Positions 1-5,937 of a stretch of DNA of 7,389 bases are shown here, in pieces. Under the pieces are notes generated by a model. The model was not told the DNA's origin and did not search any database. It saw nothing but the letters and a program-made list of their open reading frames with translations. The DNA comes from Xanthobacteraceae bacterium (GTDB taxonomy: Bacteria; Pseudomonadota; Alphaproteobacteria; Rhizobiales; Xanthobacteraceae). The position numbers and the translations under genes were made by a program. The stretch lies in the NCBI GenBank assembly GCA_030036975.1, contig JASHSE010000308.1:1-7389 (forward strand), given 5' to 3'. Position 1 is the first letter of the stretch. Each line of letters starts with the position of its first letter.

Positions 1-413
1 ATCGGCCCCTGCTGGTAGGCGTGGCCCATGAACTCCCAGCGGTCGGAGCGCGCTTGCTGGGCGACGCGCTTATAGTCTTCGCAGACCCGGGCGTTGATCG
101 CCAGCGTCGGCCGGATGTTTTGGCGCTTGAACAGCTCGAAGAAACGCCAGACGCCGACCCGCATGCCGTATTCGTGCCAACTCCAGTTCGGCACGTCGGG
201 TAGTATGGTTTGTCCGGTCGGGGGCGCCAGGACCTGCCGCGCCATCGGCTTGGCGATGTCCCAGACTTCGAGATTGACGATGGTCCAGAACACGACGCGC
301 GCATTGCCCGGCAATTTGAGCGGCGGCCGGTCGACGATAGCCGAAAAATCGGCGCGCTCGCGCGGCAGCAGCGGCTTGCTCGCGGTTTTTCCGGCGCTTT
401 TGCGCTTTTTCAT
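1..413 (-). CDS. Polysaccharide deacetylase (NodB/PuuE-like), 5' part only
   Basis: Read on the minus strand, an open frame starts at an ATG at 413 and runs off the left edge after 137 codons, so the C-terminal half is missing. The start has a GAGG (422-425 read in reverse) eight bases upstream. The N-terminus is basic (MKKRKSAGK) with no clear signal peptide. Residues 40-53 (VVFWTIVNLEVWD) and 126-137 (WEFMGHAYQQGP) resemble the first strand and the metal-site His region of the PuuE/allantoinase-like branch of carbohydrate esterase 4 deacetylases. In that branch an N-x-E-x-W motif replaces the TFDDG of classical chitin deacetylases. Family members hydrolyse N-acetyl or cyclic amide groups using a bound metal; the substrate here cannot be told. 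It diverges from the egt genes and is probably a separate transcription unit. The family call is fairly secure; a specific role is not. Confidence 0.8.
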   Translation of the reverse strand, partial: MKKRKSAGKTASKPLLPRERADFSAIVDRPPLKLPGNARVVFWTIVNLEVWDIAKPMARQVLAPPTGQTILPDVPNWSWHEYGMRVGVWRFFELFKRQNIRPTLAINARVCEDYKRVAQQARSDRWEFMGHAYQQGP

Positions 414-680
414 CGTCTTAGCCTCGTTTGCCGAACAATCCGGCGCCTGCCGGCATTTGTCGTGCCGACCATACGGCGAGGCCAGGGCCGCGACAACGCC
501 GGGCGCTTTGTGGCGCGACGTGGCGGTTGCGATCACAAGGCCGTTAGCGCTGCTGAAGCCGCATTGCAGTTCGCGGCGAATGGAGCATCTATGGAACCAG
601 GCGGGCGGGGGCCTGATTATCTTCCCAGCCAAAGATTCGATTGCGGTTCGTTGATCTCGCGTCACTTCCCGGATTTTGCG
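414..680. other. Divergent intergenic region, likely holds promoters for the deacetylase and egtB
   Basis: About 270 bases separate the two divergent starts. The egtB frame stays open far upstream (to about 210), but that part overlaps the deacetylase on the other strand and does not look like EgtB, so I treat it as non-coding. Short GC-rich inverted repeats occur around 439-455, but there is no strong terminator. I could not pick out a convincing -35/-10 pair or a named operator. An ATG at 591, in frame with egtB and preceded by GGAG at 582-585, means the last 90 bases could instead be coding. Confidence 0.5.
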
Positions 681-1967
681 ATGCCACGCTCTTCCGCCTC
701 CCGGCGTATTCGGCTGTCCGAATCGGAAGGTCCGGTGCCGGACTCAGGCAGCGTCGCAGCGCACGCCGCCGAAGCGGTACCCGACGACCCGGGATACTTC
801 TGGCGCGAAGCCTTCCGAACGGTGCGCGGCGAAACCGAGCGGCGCGCCGCGCCTTTGTCGACCGAGGACCAGGTGGTCCAGTCGATGCCGGACGCCAGTC
901 CAACGAAGTGGCATCGCGCCCACGTCACCTGGTTTTTCGAAGAATTTTTGCTGCGGCGCTTTGCGCCCGGCTACAAGCCGTTCGACGGCCGCTTCGGCTA
1001 TCTGTTCAATTCCTATTATGTCGCGGCCGGCCCGCGCCATGCGCGCCCGCAACGCGGTCTGATCACGCGGCCGGGCGCCGCCGAAGTGACGGCTTATCGC
1101 GCCCATGTCGACCGCGCGATCACGACACTGATCGAAACCACCAACGATTTTGCTGCACTCGCGCCGATCATCGAGATCGGCCTGCATCACGAGCAGCAGC
1201 ATCAGGAGTTGTTGCTCACCGACATCCTGCACGCATTTTCGCTCAACGCGACGCATCCGGCTTACGACCCGCACTGGCAATGGCCGGACAGCAAAGAGGC
1301 GAGCGCCGCCGCTTCCGTGCCGATCGCCGGCATTCATCGTATCGGCCACGACGGCGACGGCTTTTGCTTCGACAACGAACGGCCGGCGCACGAGGTGTTG
1401 CTGGCTCCGGTGCGGCTGTCGCGCACGCTCGTGAGCAACGGCGAATGGCTCGAATTCATGGCCGACGGCGGCTACACGACGCCGACGCTGTGGCTGTCGG
1501 ACGGTTTCGCCGCGGTTGAGGCGCAGGGTTGGAGCGCGCCTGGCCATTGGCGGCAGATCGACGGCGGGTGGTTTTCGATGACGCTCGGCGGCCTGCGCCG
1601 CGTCGATCCGGCAGCGCCGGTGTGCCACGTCAGCTATTACGAGGCCGACGCGTTCGCGCGCTGGGCCGGCAAGCACTTGCCGAGCGAGGCCGAGTGGGAA
1701 GTCGCGGCGCGCGCCGGCGCGCTGGCTGACGCCTTCGGCGTTGTCTGGCAATGGACGCGCAGCGCTTATTCGCCGTATCCGGGCTATCGCGCCTGCGAGG
1801 GCGCGCTCGGCGAGTACAATGGCAAGTTCATGGTCAACCAGATGGTGCTGCGCGGTTCGTCGCTGGCGACACCGGCCGGCCATTCGCGGGTAAGCTACCG
1901 CAATTTCTTTTATCCGACCGCGCGCTGGCAGTTCAGCGGCCTGCGCCTTGCGCAATTCGACAATTGA
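681..1967 (+). CDS. egtB: Ergothioneine biosynthesis protein EgtB (hercynine sulfoxide synthase)
   Basis: EgtB is a non-heme iron enzyme that uses oxygen to join hercynine to gamma-glutamylcysteine or cysteine, giving a sulfoxide on the way to ergothioneine; it acts in the cytoplasm. With this start the protein is 428 residues, normal for the family. An N-terminal DinB-like domain (about 35-200) carries TKWHRAHVTWFFE (75-87) and GLHHEQQHQELL (167-178); H170 and H174 plus a His of the KWHRAH motif fit the known three-His iron site. A C-terminal FGE/sulfatase-modifying domain (about 215-428) includes the E-W-E-V-A-A, W-Q-W-T, GEYNGKF, and RNFFYP...RWQFSGLRLA blocks. R119-x-x-R122 may be the thiol-substrate arginine pair known from the mycobacterial enzyme (inference). 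The start is uncertain: ATG 591 follows GGAG and gives 458 residues, while GTG 735 follows GGAAGG and gives 410; conserved sequence begins only near residue 36. egtD follows after 8 bases. Confidence 0.94.
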   Translation: MPRSSASRRIRLSESEGPVPDSGSVAAHAAEAVPDDPGYFWREAFRTVRGETERRAAPLSTEDQVVQSMPDASPTKWHRAHVTWFFEEFLLRRFAPGYKPFDGRFGYLFNSYYVAAGPRHARPQRGLITRPGAAEVTAYRAHVDRAITTLIETTNDFAALAPIIEIGLHHEQQHQELLLTDILHAFSLNATHPAYDPHWQWPDSKEASAAASVPIAGIHRIGHDGDGFCFDNERPAHEVLLAPVRLSRTLVSNGEWLEFMADGGYTTPTLWLSDGFAAVEAQGWSAPGHWRQIDGGWFSMTLGGLRRVDPAAPVCHVSYYEADAFARWAGKHLPSEAEWEVAARAGALADAFGVVWQWTRSAYSPYPGYRACEGALGEYNGKFMVNQMVLRGSSLATPAGHSRVSYRNFFYPTARWQFSGLRLAQFDN

Positions 1968-1975
1968 GTGATCTC

Positions 1976-2965
1976 ATGAATATCCGCAGCGTGTTTCAAG
2001 CCGCGCATCCGGTCGAAACGCACGATTCGTTTGCCGCCGACGTAATCGCCGGCCTCACCGCGCAGCCAAAGAACCTGCCGCCGAAATATTTTTACGATCT
2101 TGCCGGCTCGGCTCTGTTCGAGCGCATCACCGAGCTGCCGGAATATTATCCGACGCGCTGCGAGATCGCCATTTTGCGCGACCATGCGGCAGCGATCGCC
2201 GCGATGTTTCCGCCCGGCGCTGCGCTGATCGAGTTCGGCAGCGGGTCGAGCCGCAAGGCGCGTATTCTGCTCGACGCCGCGGCAACCGTGGCGGCCTACG
2301 TGCCGGTCGATATTTCGGGCGACTTTTTGCAGCAGGAGTTAGTGCAGCTCGAGCGCGACCTGCCGCATCTTGTCGTGGCCCCGCTGGTTGCGGACTTCAC
2401 CAAGCCGTTCGCAGTTCCGGACGAACTCGCGGCGCTGCCGCGCGTCGGCTTCTTTCCCGGTTCCACCATCGGCAATTTCGAGCCGGCCGAGGCCGGCGCA
2501 TTTTTGCGCCATACCAGCGATATGCTCGGCGCGGCCGGGTTGCTTCTGGTCGGCCTCGATCTGGTCAAGGACGAGGCTACCCTCTATCGCGCTTATAACG
2601 ACGCAGCGGGCGTGACGGCGAAATTCAATCTCAACCTGTTGGCGCGGACCAATCGCGAGCTCGGCGCCGATTTCGACCTCTCGGCGTTCGAACATCGCGC
2701 CTTCTACAATGCCGCGCAAAGGCGCATCGAGATGCATCTCGTCAGCATGAAGCGGCAAAGGGTGCGGATAAACGGCATCGACATCGGCTTCGGCCGCGGC
2801 GAAACCATTCACACCGAGAACAGCTACAAATATACGGTCGAATCGTTCCTGACGCTGGCCCGCAACGCCGGCTGGACGCCGGCCAAGGTTTTCAGCGACG
2901 GCCTATTTGCCGTGCACGCGCTCATGAATTTACGATCAGGAATTCAGCAATCAGGTCCGCAATAA
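1976..2965 (+). CDS. egtD: L-histidine N-alpha-methyltransferase EgtD
   Basis: EgtD transfers three methyl groups from S-adenosylmethionine to the alpha-amino group of histidine, making hercynine, the substrate of EgtB. The protein is 329 residues, the usual length. Visible blocks are LPPKYFYDLAGSALFERI (34-51) with ITELPEYYPTR (51-61), the SAM-binding IEFGSGSSRKARILL (85-99), PVDIS (110-114), FFPGSTIGNFEP with N167, and HTENSYKYT with E281 and S283. N167, E281 and S283 fit the histidine-binding Asn166, Glu282 and Ser284 of the Mycobacterium smegmatis enzyme, and Y40 and Y57/Y58 fit its Tyr39 and Tyr56. The ATG lies 8 bases after the egtB stop with only a weak GAG-type ribosome site, suggesting translational coupling. 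The last eleven residues (LRSGIQQSGPQ) look like a non-conserved tail, encoded by DNA that includes two ATCAGG motifs complementary to the repeat just downstream. Confidence 0.96.
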   Translation: MNIRSVFQAAHPVETHDSFAADVIAGLTAQPKNLPPKYFYDLAGSALFERITELPEYYPTRCEIAILRDHAAAIAAMFPPGAALIEFGSGSSRKARILLDAAATVAAYVPVDISGDFLQQELVQLERDLPHLVVAPLVADFTKPFAVPDELAALPRVGFFPGSTIGNFEPAEAGAFLRHTSDMLGAAGLLLVGLDLVKDEATLYRAYNDAAGVTAKFNLNLLARTNRELGADFDLSAFEHRAFYNAAQRRIEMHLVSMKRQRVRINGIDIGFGRGETIHTENSYKYTVESFLTLARNAGWTPAKVFSDGLFAVHALMNLRSGIQQSGPQ

Positions 2966-2974
2966 CTCCTGATC
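2934..2974 (+). repeat. Possible hairpin pairing the egtD 3' end with the first 15-base repeat
   Basis: GATCAGGA at 2934-2941 is exactly complementary to TCCTGATC at 2967-2974, giving an 8-base stem over a 25-base loop that contains the egtD stop. A second ATCAGG at 2950-2955 lies 15 bases after the first and can pair instead with CCTGAT at 2968-2973 over a 12-base loop. The later repeat units offer further partners, so alternative folds are possible. There is no run of T afterwards, so a simple intrinsic terminator is unlikely. Confidence 0.45.
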
Positions 2975-3010
2975 CCTGACCTCCTGATCCCCGACCTCCT
3001 GATCCCGATG
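2966..3010 (+). repeat. Three tandem copies of a 15-base repeat between egtD and the next gene
   Basis: Three head-to-tail units begin directly after the egtD stop codon: CTCCTGATCCCTGAC, CTCCTGATCCCCGAC and CTCCTGATCCCGATG. They differ only at the last few bases. The third unit ends with the ATG of the downstream gene. Because the unit is 15 bases, the reading frame is kept: in the frame shared by egtD and the next gene it would read LLIPD-LLIPD-LLIPM. No Shine-Dalgarno motif is visible in the repeat on the plus strand. Confidence 0.88.
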
Positions 3011-3919
3011 CCTGTCTGCGAAGCCGATCCGTGGCGCCTGCAATATTTCACCCACGTCAAGACCGCGGCCAATATCCCAACCGAGGATGGCGACGCCTGG
3101 CAATGGTATCCGGCGCAACGCTGGGTCTATGACAAGCTCGCAGTTGCGCTCAGCCAAAAACTCGAAGCTGCGCCACATGGCGTCGTCCCGCCGCGCTTTC
3201 CGGTGTTTTCCAAGCCGATCGTGAACCTCAAGGGCATGGGCGTGGGCAGCCGCGTGCTGCATTCGGCCGCCGATTATGAACGGCACTACGCGCCCGGCCA
3301 TTTCTGGATGCCGCTGCTCGATGGCCGCCATTTGTCGTCCGACGTCGCGGTGGTCGCCGGCGAGCCGCGCTGGTGGCGCCACGTCACCGGCAAGCCGGCG
3401 GGCGAGGGCACCTTCGATTATTGGATCGTGCATGCCGAGCGGGATGCGGACATCGAGGATCGGTGCGGCGCGTGGATCAAGAGGGAGCTTGCCGGCTACA
3501 CCGGCATGCTCAACATCGAAACCATCGGCGGCACCGTCATCGAGGTGCATTTGCGCTTTGCCGATCAATGGCCGGATCTGTACGGCCCGGGCTGGGTCGA
3601 GGCGCTGGTCGGCCTCTACGAGCGCGGCGACTGGGATTTTTGCGACGACGAGCCGAGTGAAGGCTATAGCGTCGTGCTGTTCGGGCCGAACGGCCGCGCC
3701 TACCGGCATCCGCCGCCGGCACTCGTCGACGATGTCAAGCGCACCCCCGGCGTCACCAGCGTGCAGATCACGTTCCACGAAGACCGCGCGCCCGAGCGCC
3801 ACGCCATGCCGCCCGGCGGTTTTCGGCTCGCCATTGTCAACGGTTTCGATCTGCGCGCCGCGCTTGCCGCCCGCGAGCGGCTAAGGGAATATTTTCTGGG
3901 AAGCGGCGGCACACTATAG
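3008..3919 (+). CDS. Uncharacterised protein with ATP-grasp-like features, in the egt operon
   Basis: The 303-residue product is soluble, with no signal peptide or membrane segment. I do not recognise it as a named protein. Three stretches resemble an ATP-grasp fold: YPAQRWVYDKL (34-44); FPVFSKPIVNLKGMGVGS (64-81), like the ATP-binding lysine strand plus glycine-rich loop; and GMLNIETIGGTVIEVHLRF (166-184), like the metal-binding E-x-N-x-R end of such enzymes with His in place of Asn. Between them, 97-128 (W100, the LLDGRH stretch, RWWRHVTGK) is rich in Trp and His. ATP-grasp enzymes typically form amide or thioester bonds through an acyl-phosphate; applying this here is inference, and a usual N-terminal pre-ATP domain seems short or absent. 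The ATG has no visible ribosome site and overlaps the repeat; the only upstream in-frame stop nearby is the egtD stop. The stop is 7 bases before the binding-protein gene. It is surely a gene; the fold is moderately likely. Confidence 0.72.
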   Translation: MPVCEADPWRLQYFTHVKTAANIPTEDGDAWQWYPAQRWVYDKLAVALSQKLEAAPHGVVPPRFPVFSKPIVNLKGMGVGSRVLHSAADYERHYAPGHFWMPLLDGRHLSSDVAVVAGEPRWWRHVTGKPAGEGTFDYWIVHAERDADIEDRCGAWIKRELAGYTGMLNIETIGGTVIEVHLRFADQWPDLYGPGWVEALVGLYERGDWDFCDDEPSEGYSVVLFGPNGRAYRHPPPALVDDVKRTPGVTSVQITFHEDRAPERHAMPPGGFRLAIVNGFDLRAALAARERLREYFLGSGGTL

Positions 3920-3926
3920 TCCGGCA

Positions 3927-4937
3927 ATGACGGGAATAGGTTTCAGCGCGGGTAGTCGCCTCTTTGCTGCGGCAGCACTGGCGATCATCGCGGCGGCGCC
4001 GGCGCGCGCTGCCGAGCCGGTGCGGATCGGCATCGGCTTCGGCCTTGCGTTTTTGCCGACGTACATCTGTGAAGACCAAAAGCTCGTCGAAAAATACGCC
4101 AAGGACCTGCATGTCGACGTGAAAGTGTCCTATCAGCGCTTCCTCGGCGCCGGACCGATGCAGGAGGCGCTCGTTGCGCGCACGATCGACATGGCGCCAT
4201 TCGGCACGGCGCCGCTGCTGGCCGCCTGGCAGAACGGCAAGGGCACGTCGCGGCAAATTCTCGTGGTTTCCGGGTTGACGACGCTGCCGTTGACCTTGGT
4301 GAGCAATCGGCCGCAGCTGCGCTCTCTGCTTGATGTGCGCCCCACAGACCGCATCGCGGTGCCGACGCTGACCGCGCCGCAAACTTATCTACTGCGGATG
4401 CAGTCGGAGAAAAGTTTTGGCGCAGTAGACCGCCTGCAGAACCAGATCGCAGCGCTGCCGCCTGGCGACGGCATCGCGGCTCTGATCTCAGGCACAGACG
4501 ATATCGCGGCCTATTTCGCCTCGCCGCCGTTCACCGAAATCGCTCTCAAAGACTCGAAAATTCACCGTGTGCTCGGCTCAGAGGACGTCGTCGGCGGCAA
4601 GGCGTCGCTCCTCGTCCTGGCGGCGACCAAGGGCTACATTGATGCGCACGCCAAGATCATCGAAGCGGCCGGCAAGGCCATGGACGAGGCCGCGCGCCTC
4701 ATCCGCGACGATCCGAACCGGGCCGCGCGCATTTATTTGGCACATGAGCCGTCGAAGGCGCTGGATGCTCCGGCCGTCGCGGCAGTGCTCAAGGACAATA
4801 GCGATGAGTTCGGCAGTGCGGTGCAGGGCATCCAGTTTTTTGCCGACTTCATGGCCCGGCACGACGAATTGAAAATGCCGCCGAAGACCTGGCGGGACGT
4901 GGTCGCGCCGGCGCTGATCCATTCGCCGAGCAGTTGA
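3927..4937 (+). CDS. ABC transporter substrate-binding protein, NMT1/SsuA-like (NitT/TauT type)
   Basis: This 336-residue protein begins with a Sec signal peptide: a basic residue near position 11, a hydrophobic Ala/Leu/Ile core (12-24), and an A-R-A cleavage site with cutting expected after residue 28. The mature part starts with a strand (VRIGIGFGLAFLPTYICED) followed by QRFLGAGPMQEALVARTIDMAPFGTAPLLAAW, the usual first-lobe pattern of periplasmic NMT1/THI5/SsuA-type binding proteins, which take up sulfonates, taurine, nitrate or pyrimidine precursors. No permease or ATPase gene is in the window, so it is either an orphan or borrows a transporter. It starts 7 bases after the ATP-grasp-like gene without a clear ribosome site, which suggests coupling and membership of the egt operon. 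It is not of the OpuC-like type of the known Gram-positive ergothioneine binder EgtU. The ligand is unknown; a sulfur-containing or betaine compound is a guess from context. Confidence 0.9.
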   Translation: MTGIGFSAGSRLFAAAALAIIAAAPARAAEPVRIGIGFGLAFLPTYICEDQKLVEKYAKDLHVDVKVSYQRFLGAGPMQEALVARTIDMAPFGTAPLLAAWQNGKGTSRQILVVSGLTTLPLTLVSNRPQLRSLLDVRPTDRIAVPTLTAPQTYLLRMQSEKSFGAVDRLQNQIAALPPGDGIAALISGTDDIAAYFASPPFTEIALKDSKIHRVLGSEDVVGGKASLLVLAATKGYIDAHAKIIEAAGKAMDEAARLIRDDPNRAARIYLAHEPSKALDAPAVAAVLKDNSDEFGSAVQGIQFFADFMARHDELKMPPKTWRDVVAPALIHSPSS

Positions 4938-5161
4938 GCGCTAAGATCAACGTCATTGCGAGTTGGGGACCGGTCTTCGGCCGATCCTGTTCGATGAAAG
5001 TGTCGGCCGATGAAGAGGTTACGACCGCCGAGGCCGCCCACTTTCTTCCTCGGAGCCCGCAGGCCGTACGCAGGCGCCTTTTCGCGCGCCTGCACCGCCG
5101 CTAGCATGCTGGCGGTGACCTTACCCGATTGCCCCGTGAGGCAGCATTTTGCGAGAACGCC
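4938..5161. other. Intergenic region with short repeats and a hairpin, no gene seen
   Basis: This 224-base gap separates the egt-type operon from the flavoprotein genes. TCGGCCGAT occurs twice in direct orientation (4977-4985 and 5003-5011), and because CGGCCG is itself palindromic the two could also pair. GCAGGCGC at 5070-5077 pairs perfectly with GCGCCTGC at 5086-5093 over an 8-base loop; a weaker CCGCC/GGCGG pair flanks 5096-5114. No T-run follows, so termination is uncertain. A promoter for the next gene is expected near the right end, but I cannot assign its boxes. Confidence 0.5.
5070..5093 (+). repeat. 8-base-pair GC hairpin between operons
   Basis: Perfect complementary arms GCAGGCGC and GCGCCTGC flank the loop CTTTTCGC. 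It lies 132 bases past the binding-protein stop and about 70 bases before the flavoprotein start. It could stall or protect an mRNA end, but it lacks the T-tract of an intrinsic terminator. Confidence 0.4.
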
Positions 5162-5737
5162 ATGGCCGACCGGACCGTTAACGTCATCACCATCTGCGGC
5201 AGCCTGCGCAAGGGCTCCTACAATCGCATCGTCATGAACGCGCTGCCGGGCCTGGCACCCGAGGGCATGCAGATCAAGGAAGCGCCGCCATTTTCCGAGT
5301 TTCCGCTCTACAACGCCGACATCCAGAACGCGACGGGCTTCCCGGCGCCAGTGCAAACGCTGGCCAACGCGATCCGCGCCGCCGACGGCGTGATCTTCGT
5401 CACGCCGGAATACAATTTCGGCATTCCGGGGCCGCTGAAGAACGCTATCGACTGGGTGTCGCGGGTGCCGAACCAGCCGTTCGCCGGCAAGCCAATCGCG
5501 CTGCAGTCGGCCTCGCCCGGCCCGCTCGGCGGTGGCCGCGTGCAATACGACTTGCGCCGCTCCATGGTGTTTCTCGATGCGTTCACGCTGAACAAGCCGG
5601 AAATCTTCATTGGCAATTGTGCCCAGCGGCTCGACGATAAGACCGGAAAAATTACCGACGAGCAGACCATCGGCTTCATCAGGCAGCAGCTCGCCGCCTT
5701 CGCCAACTTCATCGCCGCGCATGGCCCTAAGGGCTAA
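5162..5737 (+). CDS. NAD(P)H-dependent FMN reductase, ChrR/YieF-like (first of a tandem pair)
   Basis: The 191-residue product is a flavodoxin-like flavoprotein expected to bind FMN and pass electrons from NAD(P)H to quinones, azo compounds or metal ions such as chromate in the cytoplasm. Strand VNVITICGSLRKGSYN (6-21) carries the FMN phosphate loop G-S-L-R-x-x-S-x-N. Residues 82-101 (PEYNFGIPG then LKNAIDWVSR) are the family signature for the flavin and dimer contacts. The C-terminal half has GGGRVQYDLRRS and an AFTLNKPEIF strand. Length is typical for the family. ATG 5162 was chosen because it puts GSLR at residues 13-16, as in the neighbouring paralogue; a TTG at 5129 would add eleven unconserved residues. 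The ribosome site is weak (GCGAG about seven bases upstream). The true substrate cannot be read from the sequence. Confidence 0.93.
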   Translation: MADRTVNVITICGSLRKGSYNRIVMNALPGLAPEGMQIKEAPPFSEFPLYNADIQNATGFPAPVQTLANAIRAADGVIFVTPEYNFGIPGPLKNAIDWVSRVPNQPFAGKPIALQSASPGPLGGGRVQYDLRRSMVFLDAFTLNKPEIFIGNCAQRLDDKTGKITDEQTIGFIRQQLAAFANFIAAHGPKG

Positions 5738-5744
5738 GGTCATT

Positions 5745-5916
5745 CGTCATTCCGGGGCCGGGCGACCCGCCTTCGCTCGCGCTCCGAGCTACGGTGGGTT
5801 ATGAGTCCGCCAAAGCGCGGAGCGCGTGGGCGGAAGCGAGGAACCCGGAATCCATAAGCCCAGCGCTTGTGGCTATGGATTCCGGGTTCGCCGCTGCGCG
5901 GCGCCCCGGAATGACG
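5745..5916. repeat. Nested palindromic intergenic repeat between the two flavoprotein genes
   Basis: Outer arms CGTCATTCCGGGGC (5745-5758) and GCCCCGGAATGACG (5903-5916) are perfect reverse complements. Inside are two further hairpins: CGCGCTCCG (5778-5786) with CGGAGCGCG (5818-5826), and GAACCCGGAATCCATA (5841-5856) with TATGGATTCCGGGTTC (5874-5889); the last extends by GCC/GGC past one bulged A. The whole could fold as a three-way junction. Repeats with the CATTCCGGGG and GAATCCAT motifs are familiar between genes in Bradyrhizobium-type genomes (from memory, not searched). The element fills almost the entire gap. It has an open frame through to the downstream gene, which can make gene callers extend that gene into it. 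Confidence 0.85.
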
Positions 5917-5924
5917 ACAGAAGC

Positions 5925-5930
5925 AGAGGG
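5925..5930 (+). promoter_or_regulatory. Ribosome binding site deciding the GTG start at 5938
   Basis: AGAGGG sits seven bases before GTG 5938, an ideal distance. The in-frame ATG at 5932 is only one base away from it, too close for normal initiation, and ATG 5911 lies inside the palindrome with no site upstream. Confidence 0.65.
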
Positions 5931-5937
5931 AATGGAC

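Noticed and set aside
210..680. Upstream extension of the egtB frame
   Set aside because: It overlaps the deacetylase on the opposite strand and encodes Arg-rich sequence unlike EgtB; conserved sequence begins well after 681.
744..1955. Long minus-strand open frame (403 residues) opposite egtB
   Set aside because: It lies wholly over a well-supported EgtB gene, is Arg/Ala-rich with no recognisable motif, and is the usual shadow of GC-rich coding DNA.
2966..3010. CRISPR array
   Set aside because: The 15-base units are directly tandem with no spacers and there are no cas genes.
2951..3802. Minus-strand open frame opposite the ATP-grasp-like gene
   Set aside because: Composition is typical of antisense shadow; its tail of D-Q-E-V repeats merely reads the 15-base repeat backwards.
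5070..5093. Intrinsic terminator for the egt-type operon
   Set aside because: The stem is good but no T-run follows it and it is distant from the stop; kept only as a hairpin.
4733..5743. Minus-strand open frame of 336 residues
   Set aside because: It crosses the end of the binding protein, the intergenic gap and the first flavoprotein, all explained on the other strand, and shows no domain.
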